A stretch of 64,000 nucleotides of DNA from Solibacteraceae bacterium (GTDB taxonomy: Bacteria; Acidobacteriota; Terriglobia; Bryobacterales; Bryobacteraceae), in contig JALSRK010000031.1 in the NCBI GenBank assembly GCA_026984795.1, positions 1 to 64,000 of the forward strand. Reading direction: 5' to 3'. Each line of letters begins with the position of its first letter. Position 1 is the stretch's first letter. Under the pieces are notes generated by a model. It did not search any database. It was not told the origin of the DNA and was given only the letters and a program-made list of their open reading frames with translations. Shown here piece after piece: positions 26,876 through 35,812 of this stretch. A program made the translations under genes and the position numbers.

Positions 26876-27724
26876 TCAGCCGGGGCACGCTGGAGCCGCC
26901 TCGTCCTTGGGCGGCGGCTGCGGCACCGGGATGCGGTCAATGACGGCCTGAACGGCATCCGCCCCGAACGGCTTCCGGAGCACGCCGGCCACGAGACCGT
27001 CTTCGCGAACGGGTGGGCGAGTGAGTGTCACCAGGCTCCGCACGGCCAGGATTACCCGCAATCCAGGGATTCGGCTGTCATGAGCGAGGCAGCGGAGAAG
27101 CTCTTCGCGCTCGCCGTTCGGAAGCGACCAATCGATGATTGCGAACTCCGGGTGGAACGCCTCCACGGCGGCCGAGGCCTCGTAAGCGTTCACCGCAAAG
27201 TGGCACCGGACGCCGCCGGCGCCGCCGCTCTTCAGTTCTTCGATGAATGAGGCGTCCGTCGTGATCACCAGGACGTCGGCGGGAAGCCGGTGAACGCGCC
27301 GGTAGTAGGCGCATTCCTGGCAACTCCCCCGCAAGTAGCGCCGGGAGTGGCCGCAGGTGGGATTGTCCACCAGCCGGAAGCACCACTCTGCCCGCGAACG
27401 GTGAACGATGCACCGCCGGCACTCCTCGCACGGCTCGCCGTTGCGGGCGAAGTATTGCCAACAATACAAACGGGTACGGGGAAGCGCTTCCTCGGATGGC
27501 GCCTTCGCCGATGGGATTGCGAGCCGTTCGACGGCTTCGATGGGTATGCGGTGATGGCCCCCCGGGGTGCGCTCGGCCGGCAGCTTGCCTTTCTTGATCC
27601 AGCGCAGAACCGTGTCCGGCGCCACGCCGCAAAGGTCGGCGGCCTCGCCGGTGGTCAGCCATTTTGCTGAGCCGGGAGCAGCCTTGCCGAGGCTTCCGGG
27701 CGCGGTATCGAGGAGCTCGCTCAT
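26876..27724 (-). CDS. Regulator: MerR/excisionase-type HTH, eight-Cys domain, receiver-like domain
   Basis: A 282-aa protein with three parts. Residues ~21-66 form a MerR/BldC/excisionase-type helix-turn-helix (LTTGEAADLCGVAPDTVLRW, then HHRI). Residues 85-141 contain eight cysteines: 88, 99, 102, 105, 115, 124, 135 and 138, spaced C-x2-C-x2-C and C-x2-C, suited to an Fe-S cluster or two zinc ions. Residues ~150-270 resemble a two-component receiver domain, with the phosphoacceptor-position Asp198 (IIDWSLP), Lys251 (RKPFG) and only one acidic residue (Asp157) of the usual pair. It may sense redox, oxygen or metal and regulate transcription. It is divergent from the SCP2 gene, 254 bp apart. 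The start at ATG 27724 lacks a strong Shine-Dalgarno; 27751 is an alternative. Confidence 0.65.
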   Translation of the reverse strand: MSELLDTAPGSLGKAAPGSAKWLTTGEAADLCGVAPDTVLRWIKKGKLPAERTPGGHHRIPIEAVERLAIPSAKAPSEEALPRTRLYCWQYFARNGEPCEECRRCIVHRSRAEWCFRLVDNPTCGHSRRYLRGSCQECAYYRRVHRLPADVLVITTDASFIEELKSGGAGGVRCHFAVNAYEASAAVEAFHPEFAIIDWSLPNGEREELLRCLAHDSRIPGLRVILAVRSLVTLTRPPVREDGLVAGVLRKPFGADAVQAVIDRIPVPQPPPKDEAAPACPG

Positions 27725-27860
27725 GGCTGGATCAGCGGACCGGGAAAGCACAAGCCAACGTACTATCTATGATGAGACCTGCAAATCCGGAACGTCAAGC
27801 GCCAACTGCGCCGCTTGCGGCTTCTCTTCAGCGCGCCAGGAGCTAGAGATCCGAAAACCC

Positions 27861-27889
27861 TTGTGCGGCTCCGTACTTTTCGTTATCAT
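27861..27889 (+). promoter_or_regulatory. Candidate sigma-70 promoter for the SCP2-like gene
   Basis: TTGTGC (27861-27866), a 17-bp spacer, then TATCAT (27884-27889), five of six matches to TATAAT but only three of six in the -35 box. It lies 90 bp upstream of ATG 27979, in the only A+T-rich patch of the divergent intergenic region. Confidence 0.4.
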
Positions 27890-27978
27890 AATGTTTTGGT
27901 TACCGGTTCTGCCCGCGCTCCGCCGGCACGCGTGGCCCGTGCCGGCCGGCAAACCGATTTCGGACGGGGAATCTCGGC

Positions 27979-28452
27979 ATGAATCAGAGTTTCGAGTTCC
28001 TTTCCCCTGAGTGGGTCCAGGAAGTAGTTACCCGCGTGGAGTCCGCCAAGGCTGACGACCCGTACTTCCGGGATCTGGTCTCCGGGTTCAGTCTCAGCAC
28101 CCTTTATCTGGTCAAGAACATCCCGGCGGCTCTCAGGAAGCGGTGTGGGGGCGGACGGACTCTCGCCTTCCAGGTCCGTGTCGAGAGGGGCACGGTGAAG
28201 GAAATCGACTTCAGCGTCGATCCCGAGAACGCCAATGTGGACGTGGTCGTCCAGGTCGATTACCGCGACGCGCGGAAACTCTTCGAAGGCAAGCTGAGGC
28301 CGGCGATCGCGGTGGTCTCGGGCCGCGTCAAGGCGAAACCGACGAACGGCTTCAGCGGCTGGTCGAAGATCGCCGCGAAGTCGGTGGTCACCGCCGGGCG
28401 CATTCTCCGCACGGCGCGGAAGGTTCCCACCACCTTCGGCGGCAAGAATTGA
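27979..28452 (+). CDS. SCP2 sterol-transfer-family-like protein
   Basis: A 157-aa cytoplasmic-looking protein. The central part (LAFQVRVERGTVKEIDFSVDPENANVDVVVQVDYRDARKLFEGKLRPAIAVVSGRVKAKPTNG) follows the SCP2/sterol-carrier pattern: alternating strands, a -V-D-Y/-T-x-x-D-A-R-K turn and a GRVK strand near the C-terminus. SCP2 domains bind lipids or fatty acyl-CoA. There is no signal peptide. GGGGA upstream supports ATG 27979. It is divergent from the HTH/Cys/receiver regulator, which may control it; that is inference from position. It is convergent with mqnC. Confidence 0.6.
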   Translation: MNQSFEFLSPEWVQEVVTRVESAKADDPYFRDLVSGFSLSTLYLVKNIPAALRKRCGGGRTLAFQVRVERGTVKEIDFSVDPENANVDVVVQVDYRDARKLFEGKLRPAIAVVSGRVKAKPTNGFSGWSKIAAKSVVTAGRILRTARKVPTTFGGKN

Positions 28453-28485
28453 GACCCGCCCGCAGTTCGGCCTGTCCCAATCGTT

Positions 28486-29520
28486 TCAGTGAAGGAAGAA
28501 CGTCCGGTAGAGCGTGTCCCGCTGGCGGGGGACGAAGCCGGCGTCGCGGATGATCCGCCGCAGTTCTTCTTCGGTGGCCCGGTTGCGCGCCCCGGCGGCG
28601 GCGACCACGTTTTCCTCGATCATCACGCTGCCGACGTCGTTGGCGCCGAAACGCAGGCCCACCTGGCAGGTCTTCAGCCCCTGCGTGACCCAGGAGGACT
28701 GCACGTTGGAGATGCTGGAAAGGAACAGACGGCTGACGGCCAGCGTCTTCAGGTACTCGACGGCGGAAGCCTCCTCCTTGATGGTCCTGCCCAGCGACGT
28801 ATTCTCCGGCTGGAACGTCCAAGGGATGAAGGCGGTGAACCCACCGGTCTCCTCCTGCAGGTTGCGCACCCGCTCCAGGTGATTCACGCGCTGCTCCAGC
28901 GTCTCGCCGCAGCCGAACATCATGGTCGCCGTCGTCCGCATCCCCAGCTTGTGGGCGGTGCGATGCACTTGGAGCCATTCCCCCGTGGTGCACTTGAGGC
29001 GGGAGATGCGGCGGCGAACCTCGTCGTCGAGGATCTCGGCCCCGCCGCCGGGGATCGAATCGAGACCGGCATCGCGCAGCCGGGCGATCGTATCCCTGAG
29101 GCTCAGCCCGCTGACCTCGGCGATGTTCAGGATCTCCGGGGCGGAAAAGCAGTGCAGCCAGACCTGGGGGAACCGTTTCTTGATGCCGCGGAGCAGCTCC
29201 TCGTACCAGCCGATCTCCAGTTCCGGGTGCAGCCCACCTTGCATCAGGATGCCCGTGCCGCCCAACTCGACGGTTTCCTGGATCTTCTCGAAGATGGTCT
29301 CGAGCGGCAGGACATAGCTCTCAGGGTGGCCGTGAGGCCGGTAGAAGGCGCAGAAGCTGCAGTACTCGGTGCAGACATTCGTATAGTTGATGTTGCGGTC
29401 AATGATGTAAGTGACCACGCCCTCCGGGTGGAGACTGCGCCGCAGGGCGTCGGCTTCCATCCCCACCCCGATCAGGTCGGGATCGGCCAGCAGCTCTAGC
29501 GCCTGCTTGCGGGTGATCAT
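28486..29520 (-). CDS. mqnC: Cyclic dehypoxanthinyl futalosine synthase
   Basis: A 344-aa radical SAM enzyme of the futalosine menaquinone pathway, cyclising dehypoxanthine futalosine. The signature IIDRNINYTNVC is followed by the cluster motif C-x3-C-x2-C (CTEYCSFC) and FCAFYRP. GGTGILMQGGLHPE and SIPGGGAEILDDEVR are also conserved in MqnC/MqnE/CofH relatives; the IIDRNINYTNVC stretch favours MqnC. It overlaps mqnA by four bases (ATGA), so the two are co-translated. MqnB/MqnE and MqnD are not in the window. Menaquinone from this route serves respiration, consistent with an anaerobic or facultative lifestyle, which is inference. Confidence 0.9.
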   Translation of the reverse strand: MITRKQALELLADPDLIGVGMEADALRRSLHPEGVVTYIIDRNINYTNVCTEYCSFCAFYRPHGHPESYVLPLETIFEKIQETVELGGTGILMQGGLHPELEIGWYEELLRGIKKRFPQVWLHCFSAPEILNIAEVSGLSLRDTIARLRDAGLDSIPGGGAEILDDEVRRRISRLKCTTGEWLQVHRTAHKLGMRTTATMMFGCGETLEQRVNHLERVRNLQEETGGFTAFIPWTFQPENTSLGRTIKEEASAVEYLKTLAVSRLFLSSISNVQSSWVTQGLKTCQVGLRFGANDVGSVMIEENVVAAAGARNRATEEELRRIIRDAGFVPRQRDTLYRTFFLH

Positions 29521-30335
29521 ACCGCCACCGCCCTCCGGACCAGATCCAGGAACAGCGCCATCCCCTCACGTTCTTCCTCGCCAAGAGTGAACCGAATGTG
29601 GTCGTTCAGGTAGGTCCGGGCCAGCCCTTCGGGGATCTTTCGCCGCGGGGCCTCGGCACGGACGATCTCCTCGATCCTGCCCCTGCCGAACTCCACCGAA
29701 GCCTGCAACATTTCACTGAGGCCTGGGAGATCCAGCTCCGGCCGGGCGGCCCAAACGGCGAAGACCATAGGCTTGCCTGTCCACCGGGTCCACTCGGCGC
29801 CCAGGTCCAACACCTCACCGGGGAACCCGGACGGGTCGAAGCGCAGGGCGGCATCGCCGATCAGAAGCGCGGCGTCGGCGCGGCCGAGCATCGCCGGCAG
29901 CTCCGGGGCCATCGGGATCACTTCGGGTTCGGCTCCGAATCTCTCGGCGAGAATGAGGCGCGCCAGAAGGGTGGAGGTCCGCGATCCTTCGTCTGCCGCC
30001 AGAGTCCGGATCCGGGAGAGGGGAGCTTTGCTCACGAGCAGAATGCTGCGCACCGGGCCGCGCGAAGCGATGCACACACCGGGGAGGGCCTTGGCGCCGA
30101 GCCGCTGGATCTCGACCACCGGCATGATCCCTACGTCCGCCCGGCCCGCGCCCACGAGATCGGCGCATTGAGCAGGCGTCACGAAGAGAAGCTCGCACAG
30201 ACCTTTCTGAGGCCCGTGGAGCATCCCCCACACCAGGGGCGACGTATTGAGGTAACGAACGGCGGCGACGCGTACAGGACCTCTCCGGCGCCCCTCTGAA
30301 TTGTCCACCACGCGTGTCAAATCCCAGGGTAGCAC
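29517..30335 (-). CDS. mqnA: Chorismate dehydratase
   Basis: A 272-aa protein with a periplasmic-binding-protein-like fold that dehydrates chorismate to 3-enolpyruvylbenzoate, the first step of the futalosine pathway. Family motifs seen are VAAVRYLNTSPLVWG at the N-terminus, ADVGIMPVVEIQRL, the SRTSTLLARLIL loop, LLIGDAALRF and GKPMVFAVWAAR. The frame opens at GTG 30335, giving about 21 extra residues ahead of the family's usual first strand (VRVAAVRYLN), so the true start may be one of two GTG codons near 30310; none has a clear Shine-Dalgarno. It overlaps mqnC by 4 nt. Confidence 0.88.
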   Translation of the reverse strand: MLPWDLTRVVDNSEGRRRGPVRVAAVRYLNTSPLVWGMLHGPQKGLCELLFVTPAQCADLVGAGRADVGIMPVVEIQRLGAKALPGVCIASRGPVRSILLVSKAPLSRIRTLAADEGSRTSTLLARLILAERFGAEPEVIPMAPELPAMLGRADAALLIGDAALRFDPSGFPGEVLDLGAEWTRWTGKPMVFAVWAARPELDLPGLSEMLQASVEFGRGRIEEIVRAEAPRRKIPEGLARTYLNDHIRFTLGEEEREGMALFLDLVRRAVAV

Positions 30336-30357
30336 CGGGCCCCGGCGCCCGGCTATT

Positions 30358-30708
30358 TCACACTAAGTCATCCGGTTCGGGGTCTTCCTCCCTCTCCCGC
30401 CAGCGGCGATATGCCGCCGCAACGACCGCGAAAACGTCGGACTGCTCGGCCGTTTCCGAGTCCAGCAGCTCGGGACCGATCTCGACGATCTCACGCCAGA
30501 AGTCCGCGACCACGGGAGGCAGGCTCCCAGGACGTTCCCCAGGTACGAACGGCTGGAAAGCACGCGGCACGGCGTCGGTATCGCGGACCGCGCTGGAGAA
30601 CAGCAGTTCCCACTCCCCGCGGTCCATCTCGCTGGGAAGCCGGCCCTGCTCCTCCATCTCGAGCAGTTCCGCCAACATCAGCAACCGATCTGGTGTCGGA
30701 TCGAACAT
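30358..30708 (-). CDS. Conserved-looking small protein of unknown function
   Basis: A 116-aa acidic protein that I do not recognise. It begins MFDPTPDRLLMLAELLEMEEQGRL, probably a helix, and continues with EWELLFSSAV and a Pro/Gly-rich turn (FVPGERPGSLPP), then another helical block (FWREIVEIGPELLDSE) and ends REREEDPEPDDLV. No signal peptide, Cys or His cluster is seen. The start at ATG 30708 is supported by AGAGGT four to five bases upstream; a TTG one codon earlier is less likely. It lies 22 bp ahead of mqnA and 91 bp after the parvulin gene on the same strand. Confidence 0.55.
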   Translation of the reverse strand: MFDPTPDRLLMLAELLEMEEQGRLPSEMDRGEWELLFSSAVRDTDAVPRAFQPFVPGERPGSLPPVVADFWREIVEIGPELLDSETAEQSDVFAVVAAAYRRWREREEDPEPDDLV

Positions 30709-30799
30709 CAATACCTCTGCTTAGATAGACGCATCCGAAGGGCAAACGTTCTAGGAAGTTGGCGAGAAATCTCTGGGCGGTCCGCTGCAGGCGGGCACG

Positions 30800-31840
30800 C
30801 TATTCCAACGTCACCCCACGGCTCTTGGCGATCTCGATGGCGTAATAGTTCGTCACCCGGGCTTCATTACGGGCAACCTCGTAATAAGCCGCCCGAAGAA
30901 GCTGCTCCTTGCGGTTCCGCAACGTTTCCCGGATCGTCTGCTGCACCCGCGGATCCTCGAGCTTCCGCTGCCCGGCCGGCTCACGGGAAATCAGCTTCAA
31001 GATGCGGAACCCTTCCGGAGACTGGATGACGCCCGAGATCTCGCCCGGCTTCAGCGACATGATCGCCCGGCGGATCTCCACACTCGCTTGCTGGAGTTGC
31101 GACTCCGGAATGAACCCCAGATCGCCGCCGTTGGCGGCAGTGTTCGGATCCTCCGAATAAGCCTGAGCCAGCATGGCGAAGTCCTCGCCCTGCTTCAGGC
31201 GCGCTTCGATGGCGGCGATCTTCGCCTTCGCCTGCTCGAGGTTCTGCGCCTTGTCGCTCCGCAAGTTGCGCACGTTGGGGTCGGGATACGGAGTGACCAG
31301 GATCTGCGCCAGGTGGATCTGCGGCTCCACCAGGTTGAAGCTGGCCTTGTTGGCTTCGTAGAAAGCCTTGACGTCGGCGTCGGTGATGGTGATCCGGGAG
31401 ATGATTTCCTTGTTGAACAGCTTCTCGATACTCAGGTCGCGGCGAAGCTGGGCCCGGAGGTCGTCCTCGGTCAACCCGCGGGCCTTCAGTTGTTTCTGGA
31501 ACTCTTCCTGAGTGTAGGGAGCCTTGAGCTCCGCCAGCTTGGCGTCAACGTCGGCGTCCACGGCCATCAGGCCGAGCTTCTCGGCCCGCTGAAGCATGAT
31601 TTCGTTATCGATCAAGCCGCGCAGGATCTCGAGCTTCTGGATGATCACCTGATCGTCGCTGGCGTCGGGCTCCTGCGAGGGGAACAGCACCCGATACTGC
31701 TTTTCGAGCTGCTCAAAAGTGATGTAGCGGCCGTTGACCGCAGCGGCTACGTTCTTCGGGGGCTCTCGTTTGCAAGATAGGCCGAGCAGCGCGCCTGCCA
31801 GGAGGGCAAGGACGGCGGTCCGGTTCTGGGCCATTCGCAT
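30800..31840 (-). CDS. SurA/PpiC-type peptidyl-prolyl isomerase lipoprotein
   Basis: A 346-aa predicted lipoprotein (LAGALLGLSC). The N-terminal SurA-like helical region (NGRYITFEQLEKQYRVLF, ILRGLIDNEIMLQRAEKLGL) is followed by a parvulin rotamase domain at about 175-285 (IHLAQILVTP, AKIAAIEARLKQGEDFAMLAQAYSEDPNTAANGGDLGFIP, GVIQSPEGFRILKL). A C-terminal helix closes the chaperone module. Such foldases help outer-membrane proteins fold, apt in a genome full of beta-barrels. ATG 31840 is preceded by GGAGTGGA. It is the second gene of a same-strand run with a TPR protein and an HtrA protease, which would make a periplasmic quality-control cluster (inference). Confidence 0.85.
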   Translation of the reverse strand: MRMAQNRTAVLALLAGALLGLSCKREPPKNVAAAVNGRYITFEQLEKQYRVLFPSQEPDASDDQVIIQKLEILRGLIDNEIMLQRAEKLGLMAVDADVDAKLAELKAPYTQEEFQKQLKARGLTEDDLRAQLRRDLSIEKLFNKEIISRITITDADVKAFYEANKASFNLVEPQIHLAQILVTPYPDPNVRNLRSDKAQNLEQAKAKIAAIEARLKQGEDFAMLAQAYSEDPNTAANGGDLGFIPESQLQQASVEIRRAIMSLKPGEISGVIQSPEGFRILKLISREPAGQRKLEDPRVQQTIRETLRNRKEQLLRAAYYEVARNEARVTNYYAIEIAKSRGVTLE

Positions 31841-31892
31841 TCCACTCCATTCTAACCAACTGGATCAAGGGGCATGGCCGGCGGGCGGGGGG

Positions 31893-33008
31893 TTACTTGC
31901 GGCCTTCCAGGAAAGCCAATTGCTGCTCGACAATCGCCCGCTCCGGGGCCCGCGGAGCGATTTCCAGGAACCGGCGCAACTGTGCTTTGGCCTCATCGAT
32001 CCGTCCTTGCTGGGCCAGAACCATGCCGAGGATATGGAGAACCTGAGGGTATTTCCGGTAGGCTTTCAAGCGGATGGCTTCACGGGCGCTCGCCTCAGCT
32101 CCGGCGAAGTCACGCAGTTGCAGGCGTGCCGCCGCCTGGTAAAACCAAGCCTCCGGGAATTCGTAAGGATTGCGGTCCAGCACGTATTGGGTGCGCTCCT
32201 CGACCCGGCGCCAGTCGCCATGAGAAGCATCCAGGTACGCGAGGCGCAAGACCGGCGGCAGATAACCGCCGTCGAAGGCGGCCGCTTTTTCGTAAGCCTG
32301 CCGGGCCTTCTCCGGCTGGCGTGTGGCTTCGTACACACGGCCGGATTCATACCAGGCGGCGGCGTACTCGGGATAGATGCGGATCGCCTCGTCCAGACGG
32401 CGGCGGGCGGCCTTCCACTTCTTCTTCCGAGCAGCGGCGCGCGCCTTCTCCAGCGCTTTCCTTGCCGCCGGCGGGGCCTCGACACTGGAAGCGCTCACCG
32501 TCATGCCTCTACCGGCTCTCTTCCGGACCAGGCGAATCGTGCCGGCGTCGAAGTTACCCATCGAATCGTTGCCGGAGACGATGACCGGCTCGGCATAATA
32601 CCCGTTGAGCAGCACCTGGAGACGGCAATCAATGGAGACGCCGAACTCGATGCCATAACGCCGGGGGCCGGTCATCGTCTCCGGGCTGATGGCGGTGAAA
32701 TGCACGCTGATCAGGCCGCCGGGCTCGACGCCCACTTCCCATTCCGGCTGGCCCGTGCAACGGACCAACACAGTGGCGTCCGGCGGCGCCGGACGGCCGT
32801 CTTCGAGCACCGCTTTGCCTTTGATGAAAACCGAGTGGCGGTAGACGTTGCCCCGGGCGGGCGCGCCGGCGCCCCGGCCACTGATCGAGGAGTTTCCCAG
32901 GTCGGAACCGGCGGGAGCGGTTTCCGGGGGCTGGGCCGAAGCCGGCGCCGCCAAAAGACCCGCCAGGGCCAACCACGTAAAGACGGTCGTGAACGGGAAA
33001 CCTGGCAT
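31893..33008 (-). CDS. Secreted TPR protein with N-terminal beta-rich domain
   Basis: A 371-aa protein. After a signal peptide (FTWLALAGLLAAPASAQ) comes a beta-rich region at about 55-155 with paired Cys (ATVLVRCTGQ, GVSIDCRLQVLLNG), reminiscent of carboxypeptidase-like regulatory domains. A basic helix (LEKARAAARKKKWKAARRRL) leads into about five TPR units (YESGRVYEATRQPEKARQAYEKA, HILGMVLAQQGRIDEAKAQLRR). The beta-domain/TPR combination is common in acidobacterial secreted proteins; the function is unknown. It lies between the parvulin and HtrA genes on the same strand, which suggests an envelope role. Confidence 0.75.
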   Translation of the reverse strand: MPGFPFTTVFTWLALAGLLAAPASAQPPETAPAGSDLGNSSISGRGAGAPARGNVYRHSVFIKGKAVLEDGRPAPPDATVLVRCTGQPEWEVGVEPGGLISVHFTAISPETMTGPRRYGIEFGVSIDCRLQVLLNGYYAEPVIVSGNDSMGNFDAGTIRLVRKRAGRGMTVSASSVEAPPAARKALEKARAAARKKKWKAARRRLDEAIRIYPEYAAAWYESGRVYEATRQPEKARQAYEKAAAFDGGYLPPVLRLAYLDASHGDWRRVEERTQYVLDRNPYEFPEAWFYQAAARLQLRDFAGAEASAREAIRLKAYRKYPQVLHILGMVLAQQGRIDEAKAQLRRFLEIAPRAPERAIVEQQLAFLEGRK

Positions 33009-33109
33009 GACCGGCGCCCCCGCCGCCCACCTTCATCATCGCAGCCCGAGCGCTCACAGATCAACAGAAATCCACGCCGGCCGGACGCCGGAGGCTCAGC
33101 GCTACGGCG

Positions 33110-34267
33110 TCACAGGCGTTCGCCCCGGGCGCCCCCGAGCGTGACGTTGACCTCGATGACGCGGCCGTTCCGGAAGATTTTCAGGTGGATCGTGTCGCCG
33201 GGGCGCTTGCGCCGCAGGTAGCGGCGCAAGGCGTCGCGGGTGTTCATCGGCCGCCCGTCGATCTCCATGATCAGGTCGCCGCCGATACCCAGCTCGAAGT
33301 TCCCGACGATCACCCAGCGGCGGGCGCCGCGCAACCCCGCGGCTTCGGCCGGGGTGCCGGGGAACACTTTGTAAATGAGAAAGCCGCCCTCCCGGGGCAG
33401 GTCGATCGCCTCGGCCAGGTCGCCGCGGATCGTGACGCCGTTGATCCCCAGAATCGGCGGGCCGTAAGTGCGCCCGGTGCGGTACTCCTCGATCATCCGC
33501 CTGGCGCGGTTGATCGGCATGGCGAAGCCGATGCCGATGTTGCCGCCGGGGCCGTAGATCGCCGTATTCACGCCGATCACGTTGCCCTGGGAGTCAAGCA
33601 GCGGACCGCCGGAGTTGCCGGGGTTGATGGCCGCGTCGGTCTGGATCATGTCCTCGAGGTCGTTGCCGTTCTCGTCCCGGATCGTCCGGCCCAGCGAGCT
33701 GACGATCCCGGTGGTCAAGGTCCCCTCCAGACCGAACGGATTCCCGATGGCCAGCACCTTCTGCCCCACCTGGACGGCGTCCGAGTCGCCCAGCCGCAGA
33801 TACGGGACCTTGCGATCCAGCTCGATTTTGATCAGCGCCAGATCGTTGTACCGGTCGCGGACCAGCACCTTGGCCCGGTAACGGCTGTGGTCCGACAGCG
33901 TCACCGTGATCTGCGGAGCCCGGCCGGAGATCACATGGTTGTTGGTGAGGATCTCACCGTTGTCGCGCACGAAGAACCCCGACCCCGTGTTGCGGCTCGG
34001 GTAGATCTCGTAGAAGAACCCGAGCCGGTAGACCGTGCTGGTGATGTTCACGGTCGCGTCCCGGGCCATCTTGTAGATCTCGATGTTGTTCTGCTCGTCG
34101 GGGCTGAGACCGGCCGAGTAGGCCACATCCGGCGCTCTCCAGAGCGGCGGCGCCGCAGGTTCGGCGGCGGGTTCTCCGGAACCCCGCCGCAGCGGGCTCC
34201 ACTCGGAGATCAGATAAAAACCGGCGCTGGCCAACAACGCCGCGATCAGTAACGTGCGCGCTCTCAT
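33110..34267 (-). CDS. HtrA/Deg-family serine protease with PDZ domain
   Basis: A 385-aa periplasmic protease anchored by an N-terminal hydrophobic segment (LLIAALLASAGFYLI). The trypsin-like triad is His111 (NNHVI), Asp142 (YNDLAL) and Ser219 (GNSGGPL). One PDZ domain follows at about 280-375 (GILGINGV-type start, FPGTPAEAAGLRG, DLIMEIDGRPMNTRDALRRYL, GDTIHLKIFRNGR). One PDZ and an uncleaved anchor make it DegS-like, though DegP-like degradation is also possible. It overlaps coaE by four bases. The gene sits in a run with a parvulin and a TPR protein. Proteases of this family degrade misfolded envelope proteins or start stress signalling; which applies here is unknown. Confidence 0.9.
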   Translation of the reverse strand: MRARTLLIAALLASAGFYLISEWSPLRRGSGEPAAEPAAPPLWRAPDVAYSAGLSPDEQNNIEIYKMARDATVNITSTVYRLGFFYEIYPSRNTGSGFFVRDNGEILTNNHVISGRAPQITVTLSDHSRYRAKVLVRDRYNDLALIKIELDRKVPYLRLGDSDAVQVGQKVLAIGNPFGLEGTLTTGIVSSLGRTIRDENGNDLEDMIQTDAAINPGNSGGPLLDSQGNVIGVNTAIYGPGGNIGIGFAMPINRARRMIEEYRTGRTYGPPILGINGVTIRGDLAEAIDLPREGGFLIYKVFPGTPAEAAGLRGARRWVIVGNFELGIGGDLIMEIDGRPMNTRDALRRYLRRKRPGDTIHLKIFRNGRVIEVNVTLGGARGERL

Positions 34268-34869
34268 CGGGCAATGCTCCGTAGTTCTTCGTAGACTTTC
34301 CTTACTTGCCGGACCGTCTCTTCCTTCGCTCCGGAAGTGTCGATCACATAGTCCGCCAGCTTGATCTTCTCTTCGGGCGGCAACTGCCGGCGGATGCGGG
34401 CCAGCACCTCCTCGCGGCTCAGCCCAGTCCGTCGCATGGCCCGTTCAATCTGCTGTTCGGTGTCACAGACCGTGACGATCAAACGGTCAAAACGTTTGTA
34501 GCTGCCGGTCTCGATGAGAATCGCCGCCTCCACCACCGCTATGCCCTCCGGGTGGCGTGCGCTGTACTCGCCCAGCAGCTTCTCTTCAAGCTGAATGACC
34601 AGCGGATGGACAATCCGGTTCAGCTTCGCCAGCTTCTCCGGGTTGCCGAACACCTCTCCAGCGAGTTTGCGGCGGTCGATCCGGTCTTCTTCATCCAGGA
34701 TAGCGCGGCCGAATTCCGCCACCACGGCCTCGTAGGCGGCGCCGCCCGGCGCAAGCACCCGGTGGCCCAGTTCGTCGGCGCTGATCCAATAACAGCCCAG
34801 ATCGGCCAACGTTCGTCCGACGAAACTCTTGCCGGTGGCGAGCCCGCCGGTCAGCCCGACGCGCAGCAA
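34264..34869 (-). CDS. coaE: Dephospho-CoA kinase
   Basis: A 201-aa P-loop kinase that phosphorylates the 3'-hydroxyl of dephospho-CoA in the last step of coenzyme A synthesis. It has the Walker A motif GGLATGKS at residues 8-15, the ADELGHRVL segment holding the catalytic Asp, and the family's HPLVIQLEEKL and AAILIETGSYKRFD motifs, plus the C-terminal YVIDTSGAKEETVRQV. Length is typical. Its stop overlaps the HtrA start and it lies 4 bp after folD on the same strand, so folD, coaE and htrA probably form one operon. Confidence 0.93.
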   Translation of the reverse strand: MLRVGLTGGLATGKSFVGRTLADLGCYWISADELGHRVLAPGGAAYEAVVAEFGRAILDEEDRIDRRKLAGEVFGNPEKLAKLNRIVHPLVIQLEEKLLGEYSARHPEGIAVVEAAILIETGSYKRFDRLIVTVCDTEQQIERAMRRTGLSREEVLARIRRQLPPEEKIKLADYVIDTSGAKEETVRQVRKVYEELRSIAR

Positions 34870-34873
34870 AGGT

Positions 34874-35791
<918 letters not shown>

Positions 35792-35812
35792 CGCCTTCCT
35801 ATTATCGGGCAA

